A DNA stretch of 64,000 nt from Irpex lacteus (taxonomy: Eukaryota > Basidiomycota > Agaricomycetes > Polyporales > Irpicaceae): assembly GCA_001986395.2 (NCBI GenBank), contig MQVO02000013.1:186001-250000 (forward strand), written 5' to 3'. The position numbers were made by a program, and so were the translations under genes. Position 1 is the stretch's first letter, and every line of letters begins with the position of its first letter. Positions 22,461 to 37,664 of the stretch are shown here, one piece after another. A model generated the notes under the pieces. It did no database searches. It had not been told where the DNA came from and was given only the letters and a program-made list of their open reading frames with translations.

Positions 22461-22648
22461 GACAGACGATGAGCAACGAGCGGGCGCCGACGACGAGGGA
22501 CAAAGGCTAGAGAGACACAGAGTAGAGCCGATAGACTGTAGGTGACGCAGATGTTGAGTCGTCGTGCCTTGCATGCACAGTCGAGGGGAGGGAAGGTAGC
22601 GGAAGAGAGGAAAGAGCAGTGAGGGTTGACTTGCGACAACGAAGGGGA

Positions 22649-22655
22649 CTTTATA
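22649..22655 (-). promoter_or_regulatory. TATA box upstream of the small ORF
   Basis: TATAAAG on the minus strand, about 190 bases before the ATG at 22460, followed by pyrimidine-rich leader sequence. The rest of 22461-22906 holds no other supported feature apart from the RPT4 3' side. Confidence 0.4.
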
Positions 22656-22906
22656 GAAATCCAACCACCATCGTGGCTGACATAAGGTAGACGAGCCAAA
22701 CAAACCGTCAGCCATGTTCGATCGCTGCCACCGACGCCTTGTTTGGCATCGGTCGAGAATGAAATGTGGCGGCTGGACAAGCGTGAAGCATCCAACATAT
22801 AGGTGATTGAAACACGATACAACCTTTGTAACGTCAAGGGAAAATGGTCCGCAGATATGATAAAAACGAATAATACAGGTACAGTGCATTACAAAATACG
22901 ACTTCA

Positions 22907-24491
22907 CTATGCCGAATAATCGAGCTTCGCTAAAAACCGCACTCCATCAATACACATCTTGATAAAGAGATAGGAAACCGACTTACTCTCGTGCTTCTTA
23001 GCCTCGCTGACCTTCCGTGCAGCCTTCGTCAAATCCTCCTGGATGACATACGCCCTACAATACGGCGTCAACGATCACAGCATCCATACAAAAAGCGATA
23101 TTCCTACCTATCGTCACGAATGGCGAACATTCCTGCTTCCGTTATGACGTTACGCAGATCAGCACCGTTGAACCCATCAGAGAGCTGAATATAATGGTTG
23201 TCAGAATTATGCGAGCTCTAGAGTATGTATGTCGTGGCAATTACCTTCACGATAGCCTCGTAGTCGATTTCTCCGTGCTTCTCTACTGGCTGGGCGTGAA
23301 TCTTTAGGATCTCCAACCGCGCTTGCTCGTTGGGAAGAGGTATCTCGATCTTTCGGTCAAGTCGACCGGGTCGAAGGAGAGCGGGGTCGAGGGTATCGGG
23401 TCGGTTGGTGGCCATGATCAGCTTGGTCCTTCCTAGTGAGTCGAAACCATCCATTTGGTTAAGGAGCTGGAAGACATGAGCATCACTTTTCTTCAGCAAG
23501 ATAAATGTTGCAACACCTACCTCCATCAACGTCCTCTGGATTTCACGGTCGGCACTGGTACCCTCCGAGAATCGTCGACCACCAATAGCATCAATTTCGT
23601 CCATGAAGATGACACATGGCTCGTGATCTCTAGCATAGCCAAACATCTCACGAACCACACGTGCTGACTCTCCAATATACTTGTCGACAATCGCGGACGA
23701 CACGACCTTCAAGAAGTTGGTATTAAGAGTAGCTGCCACTGCACGAGCGAGCAAAGTCTTCCCGGTTCCAGGGGGACCATAGAGAAGCACACCCTTCGGT
23801 GGTTTGATGCCCACTCGTTGGAAGAGTTCCGGGTTTAGCAGCGGAAGTTCAATCACTTCTCGCAACTCTCGGACTTGCTCGCCCAAACCGCCGATACCAG
23901 CAAAGGAGGCACCTGCAGGATCTTCCAAGCTCATCTTGTATACCATGGGGTCGACTTCTCGGGGGAGAATTCGCATGATTGTGAGGGTGGTCATGTCTAA
24001 GCTGACACGGGTTCCTGCTTTCATCTTTGCGGCGGGTAGAGCTGGGCGATATGAGACAACATAGCGGGGGCCTGAGGATGCCTTGACAATGACTGAGGTA
24101 CTTGTTAGTACTACATAAGGCTTGAAATATGATAGACTCACATCGTTCATCGTCAAGTTGCTTCAGGACTTCGGCAATGATCTGTCCAACGGACTGTACT
24201 GCCTTGATATCGTCCTCCGTCTTCTCGTACTGCTTCTCCAAGTCCTTCAAGGAAAATCGTACTAGAATGTACACATGAGCCTCCTGCTTATATATATCTC
24301 CCAAGTAGAAACTCACAAGTCTTCAAGTTCTGACTATTGGCTTCATGCTGCCGCATTTTCTACAAGTATAACCCACAGTAAGCATACGTCTCGTCCCACA
24401 CTTTGTGGTAACATACCTCTCTGTACGCCTTCAGCGCATCTTTCCTCCTCTGATCTATCGGTGCTGACGAACTTGAAGCTTGTGTCGACAT
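22907..24491 (-). CDS. RPT4: 26S proteasome regulatory ATPase subunit Rpt4 (PSMC6)
   Basis: One of six AAA-ATPases of the proteasome base that unfold substrates. The start [18 protein letters not shown] at 24491 is followed by a coiled coil ([15 protein letters not shown]) and an OB region ([31 protein letters not shown]). The AAA module has Walker A GPPGTGKT, Walker [15 protein letters not shown], sensor [22 protein letters not shown] and the lid helix [13 protein letters not shown]. The C-terminus is [15 protein letters not shown], then EAKKHETKLDYSA with the last intron splitting a Thr codon; the stop is at 22907. About 395 residues, full length. About seven introns. Divergent from PHF5A across 190 bases. 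Confidence 0.94.
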
Positions 24492-24588
24492 CGTTGTGGT
24501 TTGTGGCAAGGAGAACAACGAACGCGGTTCACGCGCAAGTAGCAGTACTGACGCGTCCCGCCTGAAGCGCGCATGATTGAGTCCCTCA

Positions 24589-24599
24589 CACGTGATTGG
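24589..24599. promoter_or_regulatory. E-box and inverted CCAAT in the RPT4/PHF5A divergent promoter
   Basis: CACGTGATTGG places a palindromic CACGTG directly beside ATTGG (CCAAT on the other strand), midway between the two ATGs (24491 and 24682). Such a centred pair suits bidirectional activation; this is inference from position. Confidence 0.4.
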
Positions 24600-24681
24600 T
24601 CCCGCCCTCTTCCTTCTTTGGTCAGCATCCCGCCCTTCTCGGCGCCTCACCGACCTTTCCCCGCGACCACCACCATCCAAC

Positions 24682-25278
24682 ATGTCCAAGCATCATCCGG
24701 GTACGTATACCCAAGTTATTCGTATCACCATTGAACTAAACATTGTATTTAGATCTCATAATGTGCAGGCGACAGCCTGGAATTGGTGCGTTGACGCAAC
24801 TCGTTATTCGATTCACTCATGCTGACTATTTGTTAGCTATTGGCAGGTTATGCGAGAAGTGTGACGGCAAATGGTAAGACGCAATACCTATGGATGTACC
24901 ACAATCCACTCAACCACTAATTCCTCATTAGCCCTGTATGCGACTCCTACGTGCGTCCAGAAACACTAGTGCGTATCTGCGACGAGTGTAATTTCGGTAC
25001 TTACGGCGGGCGGTGTATCATATGTGGCGCCCCTGGTAAGTCATCTCCATCCAACGGTCTCAGCTCTAGTGCTGATAATACTTAGGTATATCTGACGCTT
25101 ACTACTGCGCCGAATGTACGAGACTCGAGAAAGACCGCGACGGCTGCCCCAAGATTGTGAACTTGGGTGCAAGTCGAACAGACCTGTTTTATGAACGTCG
25201 TCGTCTCGGTACGTTCTTCTCAACTCGAGCGAGATACCTGATTTTAATTGCTTCGATATAGGGTTTAAAAAGGGCTAG
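24682..25278 (+). CDS. PHF5A: PHF5A/Rds3, SF3b subunit of U2 snRNP
   Basis: A zinc-knot protein of about 110 residues in the SF3b complex, which binds the branch-site region and is required for pre-spliceosome assembly. The start [16 protein letters not shown] is nearly invariant in eukaryotes. The CxxC pairs follow in order: [30 protein letters not shown] and YCAEC. The end is LYERRRLGFKKG-like ([13 protein letters not shown]) with the stop at 25276-25278. The tiny gene is split by about five introns. Full length with all cysteines present. Confidence 0.95.
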
Positions 25279-25681
25279 TGCCTTTGCGTCTCTGCGTTTG
25301 CCTCATTACTGTATAATGTGCAGTGGCCCTGCTGAGTTTCTGTAAGCTCCGCTAGGTAGCAATGCATGTTCTTTTTCTTGCCCAGTTCCTAACGAAACAC
25401 TTAGGTGTGACTTATATTCCCGCGACTGCGTGTATCTCTGGTTCGTCGTTACCTTGAACAGGGGCCTCAGACTTCATCGCCAGCTATTCGCGTTAACTTC
25501 ACGCTCATCATGAATCTCATCGGCATCGACCTCAGAAGAACCCAGTAAATAATATGGCACATTGATATTAACAAAACTCGGATGCTCTAATAGACACAAT
25601 GGTAATGACAATGAAACAGTAGCACAGGGCGTGATGAGAGTAGTGTACAAGATGCGTGTGTATGCGCTGCAGTTGGGAGAA
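25279..25681. other. Convergent intergenic region PHF5A / HECT ligase
   Basis: About 400 bases containing the two 3' untranslated regions. No gene or repeat seen. Confidence 0.5.
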
Positions 25682-28600
25682 TCACGACAGATGGAAGCTA
25701 CCGACACCCTCCTTCATGGCAGTCAGTAGTCTCTCCCTCATGACCTCTTTCGTCGAATAGTCTGGAAGCTTCAGGTAGTTGACGCAGGTCATGACGCTAG
25801 GCAGGTAGTCGTCTGCGGTAAGCGGGGTTTCATGCGCCTTGCGAACGACGGTGAAGCTGGGGTTGAGTCCTCGGAATCCTGAGGATGATAGTTAGCATAT
25901 AACAGCAGATACAAAATATGGTGAAGACGTACCTCCAATCGGCAACTTGGGGCTGCCCGTGACGAACTGGAGGAAGTTGCGACGCGTGGGTGCATCGTAT
26001 TCTGACATAATCTCGAGGAGGTCATGAATCGCACGGCTTTCGACGTTGAAGCCATGGTCCGCCTTGACCACTTCCGAAAGAGCTAAAAAAACGCGAGCCA
26101 GTCAGCAGTTAGACCCTCGAGGTGCACTACACATCACTCACTTTCTATACTCCAATCTTCGTCCGAGTTGCCGAACAGCATGACGAGCTCATCCGCAGTG
26201 AACGCTTTCAGGTCAGCGATGGGGAAGACCTTCGAGAACCCTTCCCGGAAGGCTTTCGCTTGAAGCGCTGCGCCCTTGCCAATGATTGCATCGAGCACCT
26301 CGGCGATATACTCCTCGACGTTCTCAGATGTAACAGCCAAATCCCGTCCGCCAGTCTACCAATGTTCATTAGTGATGACATATGATCGACGCTGAGATGG
26401 ACATACCCGTAACTCGATGTCGTATCCAGGGATGGTGAAGTCAAGAGCCAAATCTTCGATGCTAACCATTCCGAGCTTTCGCCTCATCTGTATATTCGTG
26501 TTAGACTTCGTTACCTCGATGGACATGCAAGGTCTTACCTTTTCGCTCTGTGTGTTGTTCGAAACTAGATTTCGAAGTTTGAGCAAAGACTCCGCGAGCT
26601 CTGCATCCACACGCTACACCGCACAGGCGTCAGTAAAGGCCTATAACTGATCTGCTAAAGCGCGAACCTTGAGATTGTCTATAGTCAAAGGGACATTCTC
26701 TCCCAAAATGAGCTTCAAGAATATCTTATTCACGTGCAAGTCGATGATGCGAGAGTCGAGCATAGCCTTGGCAACGAATTGACCGATGACCCTGAATATG
26801 TGCGTGCGTTTTCTACAGTAGGTGGAGGTAAGTATATAGTACCATATGCAAACGTTAGAGTTATACGCACTGGCCACCATCACGGGCAAGGTCTTCAGGG
26901 GCAATAGGGGACGGGAACAATCCGAGAGGGTGGAAGGCATATGGTCCAGGGTAAGTAGTATCTGCATCTCTCCATATCTTCAGGTCACGACGAGCGAATT
27001 CCTTGGAGACTAGAGAATAGAACTCGAGAGTTGGTCCCAGTCCTGTCCCGACTTCCTCGAAGTACTCGACTTCTAGGATCGAGGATGATGATCCGTATAG
27101 CTCAAAGACTTTGACGGCGGACTCTAGGAGATGCTTCCGGGAAATGCGGACTTTCTGTCGCTGCAGGCGGCCCAGGAAACCGACACCTTCGTCTCTCCGG
27201 GAGTTGCTGTCTTGCCCACGAGCTTGTTGACTCTGCCATTTCAAGATCAGTCGAGCATAACCGAATGACGTCGACTGGAGGAAGTTATAGCGGGTGGCGA
27301 AGGGGAAGAGGAAGGGGAAATGCTGAGGGAGGTCGAGTGCCCAGTCAGGCAGGCAAGAGCTGTTTTTCTAGGGTCAATCGTTGTTCTGCTGAACCAATAA
27401 AGCGCACACTTACCTTGCTACAATCATCGGCTCCTCAAGTTGACGGGTAAGCTTGGCAGTCAGCTTGTTGTTGACGAAAGCAGACTCTGCGAGAGCACGG
27501 TTGGATCCGAGAGTGACAACACGCTCTGACTCAGCGGTGTTCAGCTTATGCAAAACACGAAGCAGTCTCAGTATCTTCGCGTGGGGTGCATCTTCCGGCA
27601 ACGATGACAGTGAAGGCGAAGGTGATTTACTCCTCGACGATACATCGTCTCCGCGACCTAGATATAATGAGCTAAGCTCGCCAAAAACCTTTATGCAATA
27701 TAATAACAAACCTTCAGGAGCGACATAGGGTCCAGGAACCTTGCGGAACTTCACGTTGTATACGCCTTGCCAAATCATGCTCGGAGGGATGGCTTGTGTG
27801 GATTTCTTCCTGGCCTCCTGCTGATGAATTGCACCGTAGATAGTCAGGTCAAGTGGTAGCTTGTGGTCATCCATGGAGAATTCAAGATGCCAGTCGCTAG
27901 GCTTTGTCTTCAATGCTGCAGCATACGACGGTCGTCCAAGATTGGAACCTCTTGAGCTCGCAGATGTGGGCGCCTTGGCAGGATTTGGTGTAGCGACTCG
28001 AGTACCTTCTGGCGTTTGTGCCACTACCTTCGAACCATCTAATGCCAATTTAGGAAGCTACCACGTATACAGAACGCATTTGCTCACCTTCTCCAACGGA
28101 GACGGTAACTGTCTTCTCAGGCCCTCCTTCTTCGCCCTCAGCCTCGTCATCGATGACCTATTCAACATAAGTACAGTTTAAGGTTTAGAGCGATTAGACA
28201 CACCTCTGCATCGAAATCAACATCATCGTCAGAAAACTCAGCCGCAAAATCGTCATCGTTCACAACAGTGTCGCTTGCAGACTCCTTCGGCGGTTGGTCC
28301 TGAACACCTTCAGACGATGAGCCTGCAGCAGGTACAGCTGAGGCGTTGTTGTCATCCGATTCACCAGCTGCGGGAGAGGGATCTGCAAGAGACCCAGATT
28401 TCTTCTCTCGTAGACGTTGACTACGTCGCCGACTAACACTGGGAGTGGTGGAGGAATTGGCTTCCGAGGCAGCGGAGGCTTTCGCAAGTTCTGGGAAGGT
28501 GTTAGAAGACGAGCTGGCAGCAGCACCTGAGGCGGCGAGAGCGGCAAGCATGCTCGATAGACGCGAACCCCTCGACATAAGGCCAGCTACCCTAGGGCGC

Positions 28601-31600
28601 AAGTAGTCGTGAAGGGCTTGGAAGGTGGCGATGGCATGAATGGAGACAATGATGTTACTCAAGTTCTTCGGGACATCGGAGTCATCAGCAGCAATTAAAC
28701 GCAAGCGAAGCTGACGTGCCAATAGTGACGGCGAGCTACGCTTCGACTCTGAAACGTTAAACGCATCAGTCACCATGCATCATACAACGCCACGGGTTGA
28801 GTATGCTTACCATCGATACTCTGTGCGACGGTTACAACTTCAAATGATTCCATGCGTGTTAGGCTCTCTTGCAACTTCTTCACGAACACAGCAAACGGCG
28901 TCTGCCCACTGCCTGCAACTTTTACTTTGCGAGCGGTGAACGCATCGAAGAAAAGTTCCTGGCGACGGCTGAGAGGAACTAAAAGAAGCTGGTAAGTATC
29001 AAGTGGATGCGGGTGAGAATAAAGTCCTACCTGTACGTTCCGAATCTGTTATGAGCTGCAACAGAGCGTCGACGATGCCGCTTTGCAATAACTCGAAGCT
29101 AGAGACCGACGTATTAGGAGAGGCGAATAGACTAGCGAGTTCCACGAGAGCTGGAAGGAGGTCTTGTTCTGCCGTATTCTTGTCAGATATGGACACCACG
29201 ATGCGTTGGAGCGACTTTGAGAGATCATCGCTTTCGTTCGCCTCGTCACCGCTCAAGTGTTTGAACTTGATAACGCGTGCCCGCAATGTGATGGCATCAT
29301 CAGGATCGAGCGCAAGGGAGGATAACTTCTTGTAGCCGGGGATGGGGATGGACGTGCCGGGTGGAAGAGCGCTTGGCGGCAAGGCATTCTCGAGCGGGGT
29401 GGCATTCTCTGGCCCGTCTTTGTCTTTGTCCTTGTCTTTGCTCTTGGACGCAGCGAGCGCACGGGCAGCGAGTGTCTCCAGTTCGTGAACAACACCTTCA
29501 CGGCGGAAAGCAGGCTTGTATTCATGAGGCAGCTTGATCAACAGGAGCTCGATGAGCTGGAGAGCGGCAATGACCAGAGAGGGATAATCCTTCGCAGAGA
29601 GAATGGAAGACGCGAAGCTGGCAACTGGAACAAACTAAACGCCGGAGAGCAATTAGACATAGAGAAAATGACTGAACAGCTGTGACACTTACTGTGAAGA
29701 CTCGACGAAGCTCATCTGCATCAAGGAAGCTCATTGCCTTCAATAAACCCGTCAAAGTTTTCAGGCGAATGGGCGTAACAACGCTGGCGGCGTATACGTC
29801 GACAAGGATGGGGACCATGAGCTGCATAAACCTGCCTACAACTTCAGGCTTCGAACGAAGTAGTTCCGTTCGGTCAAGAACAGGCTCCTTCTGCGGTACC
29901 ACTGGCGGCGCCTCATCACCATCTGCCACCGGTTGCGCGGGGTCTGAAGCGGACTCTGGAGCAGGACTGTCCTCTGCTGGGGTAGAGCTACCTGCAGCGC
30001 CCGAAGCTTGGGTCAACGGAGGGACTCCTAGCGCGTTGGCCACAGTTTGTCGAGCCGCAGCACGGTCAGCTTTCGCCTTCGCCTTGATCATGCGGTTCAG
30101 AGACTTTTCCGTGTACGCCTTGTGATCAAAGACACCATCTACAATCGTGTGAGATAATTTACGACCAAACAGAAGTCACCGTTCACATACCTTTGGGTAG
30201 CGGGGGCATTAATTCCGAGATGAGACTCAAAGCTTCCTCGATCTGTTCTTTCGGTCGATGCGCCAAGTTCTCCATGACAGTCATATCGGCGATACCACCA
30301 CCAAGTCCTTGTCCGCTGCTAGTATCGCCTTGCTCCTCAAGCCCGGTAGATGATGACGGAAGGACCCCTGTGAGAATTTGGTACAGAGTGTCTACGATGC
30401 CAGCCTCCAGAAGAACGATCGTGATCTTTGAGCTCACTCTTGCCGATGTCGCAAGAGCACGAAGAAGCAACGTGAACGTGTTCGCAGCAACCAGAGGTGA
30501 TCCGCCAGCTGGGGAGAGCAAGTTATTCAACGCCTTGACGAGGTCTGCGTCGAATAGTGCCTCCAAGCTCTCAGGAGAAGCTCGGTAATAGGAGTCCACC
30601 ACGCGAATGACGCACAGGCAAGCGTACTCAACAAGACGTTGATCGGCATAACCCAGACAGTTTCTGATGATAGGCCACACGTTGCGGATCATAGGGAGAT
30701 GCTCAGCAGACACATTGCGACAGCAGTTCGAAGCCGCCTGAAGTGCAGTTCTTTGGACGGCTATGGAGAAAAAGTCGAGGTAGTTCAGTAGAGCAGCCAA
30801 GCCACCCTCGCGCACAATGGCGCTAGGGAACTCTTCAGAGATCTTCTCCAGTGTCTACGAAATCGACATATAAACCGCTTCTCACTACTGAAATGAAGGA
30901 TGCCACTTACACTCAGTGTCTGCTCTGCCAGATCTATGTACGAAATCTCAATGAGTTTGCTGCACAAGACCGGTATTGCTCCGTGGTATACCACGGTATG
31001 AGCAACCCCTGGGAGCGCTTCCATCAAGTTGGCGAGACATCTGCAAGCAAGCACCTGGGCTTCAAGGTTCTCATCACCCTGATATGCACCACCGCCAGCA
31101 CTCATAGCGAGAGCAGCGGCCAAGGCTGCGTCTTCGTCCTGTTCTTGATCCTCATCGTCCTCCCCATCTTCAGGGTCATTGCCGGTACCACCAAGAATTC
31201 GGACCAGCTCGCGTACAAACGACTCCACTTGAAAGGATCCGGCCAAGGTATCTTCGGTACTGATGCTAAGCAACTCCGATAACTCTTGGAGGGTCACCAG
31301 TCTTGTCGTAGGATCCGCCGTACGCTTGATATTGTTGAGCATCGTCTTCAGTCTGGTTGACAGACCCATCATGAATGACCCGATTTGACGGAAATCGCCA
31401 AACAGCGACAGGGGTGTTGTATCCAATCCTCCACCTAGACCATGGCCATGTAAACCTCCATCACCATCGTCGTCTTCATCGTCCTCGCTATGCCCATCAT
31501 CGTCGTGAATCTCTCCGTGTAGACCATGGTCTTCCGCATCGTCGTGTTGCTCCTTCTCCCCATGATCATTCTCCGGCATATAATCGGCATCAAACATCTC

Positions 31601-32271
31601 AACGTCCTCGTCCTCCGCCCTGGAGCTACTCGGAATGGCTGCCTTGGCTTTCGCAGCAATCGCCTTCTCCTTACCTGAAGTAGACCTGCGCAGCGTCAGC
31701 GCGATTTCCGATGCGCATTAGTAAGCGGAAACCTACCTTGTCTTCTTAGGCATGTCGTTGGATGTGGTGGCTTCAGAACGAGATCGTAAAGAATAAGTTG
31801 AAGTTCTGGTACGTTTCACAGGAGCTGAGGCAGATGCACCAGTTGTATCGTCCTCTGAGGTTCCTCCCGGTGCGGCGCGTTTCTTGCCTTTGGGATCCTT
31901 TGCGGGTTCGTTTATTGTCAAGGGGGCAGTGATAGGATAAGTCGTTCTGCGAGCTCTATAAAGGGCAGCCACATCAGTGCCGGCTGTGCATGGCATGAAT
32001 GATGAGAACAGACGCACCTCTTCGTGGCCCTAGTTGTCTCGTCTACTTCTTTGCCCTTTCCTTTCGCTGTGGCGGTCTCGCGTGAACGTTTGGATGAAGA
32101 TGACGAAGCAGACGGCTGCTGTTCACTTGATGCGCGTTCCTTTTCCTTCTCTTTCTCCTTCGCGGCCTTAACTCGTGCACTGGAGCGCAATACCTTGGTT
32201 TCGAAGTTGGCTGTTGAACTGGATGGCTCTGCTAGATGCGATGTCGCTTCTTTCTGTTGGGTAGAGTCCAT
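25682..32271 (-). CDS. UFD4: HECT-type E3 ubiquitin ligase, TRIP12/UFD4 family
   Basis: Large E3 of the ubiquitin-fusion-degradation pathway, about 1,800 residues with many introns. The start MDSTQQKEA at 32271 leads a basic, disordered Ser-rich N-terminus. An acidic Asp/His stretch (31597-31400) precedes the armadillo-like region, opened by [18 protein letters not shown] and [14 protein letters not shown], the TRIP12/UFD4 hallmark. The middle (30815-28200) has further helical repeats and acidic linkers. The HECT domain spans about 27240-25682: [28 protein letters not shown]-type NPSFTVV and [13 protein letters not shown]. The catalytic Cys is TGC at 25786-25784. It ends GVGSFHLS, keeping the C-terminal hydrophobic tail used by HECT enzymes. 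All key parts are present. The UFD4 symbol rests on family resemblance. Confidence 0.9.
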
Positions 32272-32484
32272 TTAGTGTATACAGCCTGCCATCGATCCCT
32301 CACGGCAATAAACGTTGGGCAGTGTGGTGGTCAAGTTTAAGGAGATTCCGTAAGTAGTCGCCCACACAAGGCCACGCTGCAGCTCCGACAACTCCGCCCG
32401 AGCCCTGTGCCCACGAAGCTTGGAACTCCGTAGGTGCCGAGACATGCCGATAACTGGATAACTATTGAGTACCAAGTAACTACT

Positions 32485-34234
<1,750 letters not shown>

Positions 34235-34862
34235 GATGGGGTGGTGGTCGACGAGATCGACAGCACTGAAAGTTCAAGTTATACCTCTGGAGTCTCGAAG
34301 GCGGAGTAGATCTTGTCGATGATACTTATCGCCCCAGCCTCGTGTTCGACCAATAGATTGCAGCAGAGGAAGCCAAATGACTCCAGGTAAATATAATGAT
34401 GGCTGGCGCCAGAAATGAAATGAAGTTCGTCGGATTACCGACGGACAGGCCTCCTGACTGGCCATGCCGTGTCGATGGTGGTTATCGAGTTATCTTCGGC
34501 TGCAGCTGGAACCGTTATCAGGAGACTCTGGAACTATATATTACGAGTGAACTTCAGACAAGACGTAAAACGAAGGGAATACCTGCTTGGTGAATTGACC
34601 CCGCTGAAGGCAACAAGTTGCATGCTTATGGTGGAATAATGCATGCATTCGTCGATTTCTGGACAAGTGAGCATTGCACAGTGACGGCCCTGAAGAGTCC
34701 TCGAGGACATGAAAGGACATGAAAGTGCGAAGTGAGGTACCCAGCGCCTAGACGCCGACAAACGACATGCGTATCTGTGGCTATCATTAGGGAGTCTCGA
34801 TTCTTGCAGCCAGAAGTGAACTTCAGAGCTTCAACATTTCAACTTAGATTGACACTCATAAA
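34235..34862. other. Intergenic region between aminotransferase and PSO2
   Basis: About 630 bases with the aminotransferase promoter and the PSO2 3' side. Only short unsupported frames; nothing else seen. Confidence 0.5.
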
Positions 34863-37664
34863 CTACCAGAAATCCGGGTCTCTAGGCGTCACAATCTCGC
34901 CCTTCCCTCTCTTCTTCCTCTCCGCGTCCCACCTCTCCACCCATTTACTCATCTTCCCTCTCGACGTCTCGCTACCGACATTCACAGTCGCAATCATACG
35001 TCCCCAGTCCAATGACAACGCAAAACACGTCAGCTCAAAGAAAGAACTGTGTTCCGAGTACGGCACGCCGTACATTTGCAGCGTAGACGTGGAGTTCTTC
35101 ATCGGGTTGAGATTCGCGTGGGTGAATGACTTTGCTTGCGAACGCGCAATGACGGAATGGATTGCAGGGAGGGTTTCAGTCCCAGAGGGTGCCGAGAACC
35201 TAAACATCCAATTACAGTCATCAGAATCGCCATCATGCCTGACACGACAGTTTGGTACGCACGTCCATCCCGTAGGTCTGAATCCGATCACCTTCGAGAA
35301 ATGCCCTTTGTATCGTTCGAGGTATATCTTGAGTTTGTCAGACGCTATCGTCCCAAGTGGAAGAAGGTGTATGCCTGCCTCGAGGGGATCGGATGTAAGC
35401 AACGATTCAAGCTCGGGGTCAGATTGACATCGAAGGATGGCAGTCTTGCGGGCGTCGCTGTACACTTTCGCGTCCAAAGCTTTGGCGATTGCTTTCAACA
35501 GCGAGGTCAGTATAAACGTCAGACAAAAGCCACGATTGACCCACCTTTGACAATGCGTTCCTTGCCAATTGAATAGGTCCTGCGTGCAGAATGAGTGTTG
35601 CTCATCTCGAAAGATACCTTCGAAAGGTATTTACCCGACCACTACTAATACCTTGCCGGCAGGCTTTTCCTCGTCCTCGCGTTTAGACTTGAAGGTCTTG
35701 GCGAACCAGCCATCTACCTTACCACCTTGTTTGCTGCCATTGGTATTTATAGACTCGCCTACAACAAGCCGACGTGCGAGCTCCGCACACGCAGTGATAA
35801 CCTGGCTCTGAGGCGGGAAACAGTACTATATCGGCCGACGGTCAGCACATTGTCATATTACGGACTATGTCGAATTACAACACGCACCTTGGGATCCAGG
35901 TACGTCGTATCCAGATACACATGGTCTATGTGCTTTCCTTTAATACTTGGATGATTGACATGCTGAGGTGAAGCGCGAAAATCACCACAATGAAGGTATC
36001 GAAACACTCGTTTCGAGCCAACATATGGTGACTTGTATGCACTGTCGCCAGCGTTGATCGTCTGGACTCCTTCGAATAAAAACAGACACGATCCGGGACC
36101 TAAAGAGTGGTGCTGAGAGGAGTGTAAGCCCTAGACCGACTCGAATACGTACAATGATTGGCTTCTATGGGAGTACAGGTCACTCCGCCGGTGTCCGGAA
36201 TAACGGTCGCCACGTTCATAGGCAAGGGATGCACCCACTTCCGGTCCACACCCAGCATGAGAACTATGAGATTCGCAGTACCTTCTGAACAGTAAATAGG
36301 CCCGTTCTTCCAGCTCGCCGACAGATTCGTATAGTGGTCCGAATGCGCATGAGTCAAGAAGTAGGCCGTCACGTCAGGAATGGAGCCGTACCGAAAGGCG
36401 TCGACGGCGATAGGCATGCCCTGCATGACTTTGTAGAAGGGAGCCTTGCGTCGCCCGCCGTTAGCTTTGGTAGGGCGGAAGTTACGATCTTCGGCTTCGG
36501 CTGCCTCTTTCCAAGCTTCATTCTCTTTATGAGACGTCATTAGGACGGAGAAAGCTCCTGGATTCTTCGAGGCGGTAGGTGGTTTGGCACGCTCATTTTT
36601 ACGAGGGGTTATCTCAGGAGTTCTCAAGGACGATAGTGGCCGCAGGGGCTTGGGTTCTGACGGCTGTCGCGCAGGAGCTTCAGGTGTCGCTACCCCGTCA
36701 ATACAAGCATTAACATGCTCTTGTACTCTCTGGAACAAAGCGCATCAGTTATGTACTGCATGTTCAGCCTCGTAAGATAACGTACGGCATAAGACATGTC
36801 GGCCAATACCATGTCGCATATTGGACATATCTCAATGGTATTCTCGTCTGCAATACCCACTTGTCGGCTTTCCCCCAGCTGCACGTCAAGCTCATCGTCC
36901 GGTGTAACAATGGGTTCGGTATTGGCAAGATCTATTTCGTCGTCACCCGTACCCCATTCATTCGCCGGAGTTTCGAGTGCCTGCTCGTCCGAAATAGCAG
37001 GGCCCTCATTTGCTTGTTGCATTTGGGGTGACGGGCGAACTACGTCTCCATCTAAGGGTGGGGGTTCGGACTGTCGTAACGACGCTGTCTCTCCAGAATC
37101 CAGAAGCAGGACGGGCTCACCAAATCCTGAATCTCCAGTTATATCGTTTGTGGGCAACTGAGCATCTGTATCTAGCAGTAGTGTTGGCTGTCCGAAGGAC
37201 AAAGCTGACTCGACATGCGTCTCGTCTATGGGTGGAATAGCCTCATTTGCGTGTAGTTGCGCATCCAGCACTGTATGAGAAAGCTTTGCTGATTCTGCTC
37301 GGGTCATACGAGTCGATGGACCGCCATCTTCCGAGTCTGAGTCCGCAATGACCAGAATATCTCCTGATACTGGAGGCTTCGCCGCCGAGACGACGCGGGA
37401 CAACGTCGCTCGACCGACTGCCGCCGCACTGCCCGACGCCTCTGGTACCTGCTCAGCATGCTCAGATGCGCCGGGTGAGCGCTGTTCATCGTCGGAATCA
37501 TCGATGACAATGATGTCTGAGGGGGCACCATTGTATTTCCTAACAGCCTTCCTTGGCGTGATTGGCGATGGCCGAGGTTTCTTTGCGGGGGTGTTGCGGT
37601 CAGGACGCCCAAAGAAATCATGAAGTGTCCCAGAGGGTGCTACATCCTTTCTCTTCTTCGCCAT
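34863..37664 (-). CDS. PSO2: PSO2/SNM1 DNA interstrand cross-link repair nuclease
   Basis: A 5' exonuclease of the metallo-beta-lactamase/beta-CASP class that trims cross-linked DNA. The start MAKKRKDVAPSG at 37664 is followed at once by TLHDFFGRP, a PIP-like motif lacking the usual Gln. Two acidic SUMO-interaction-like motifs come next (IIVIDDSDDE and DILVIADSDSED). A UBZ4-type finger is split by an intron (CPICDMVL, then HVNACIDG). The nuclease has FLTHAHSDHYTNL (HxHxDH metal site), IEANHCPGS, YLHCGDFRA and LDTTYLDPKY, then the beta-CASP part with VGTYSIGKERI and VPYSEHSSFFEL. About 850 residues, four or more introns, ending RDPDFW. Catalytic motifs are intact. Divergent from chitin deacetylase. 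Confidence 0.92.

Noticed and set aside
22362..22907. 181-residue minus-strand frame
   Set aside because: It spans promoter, leader and intron of the possible small gene; no domain, and it reads through splice sites.
24501..24510. TTGTGGCAAG near the RPT4 start resembling the proteasome-associated control element
   Set aside because: One or more mismatches to GGTGGCAAA and only one copy; not convincing without conservation.
34732..35427. 231-residue plus frame over the PSO2 3' end
   Set aside because: Shadow of the conserved PSO2 C-terminal exon on the minus strand.
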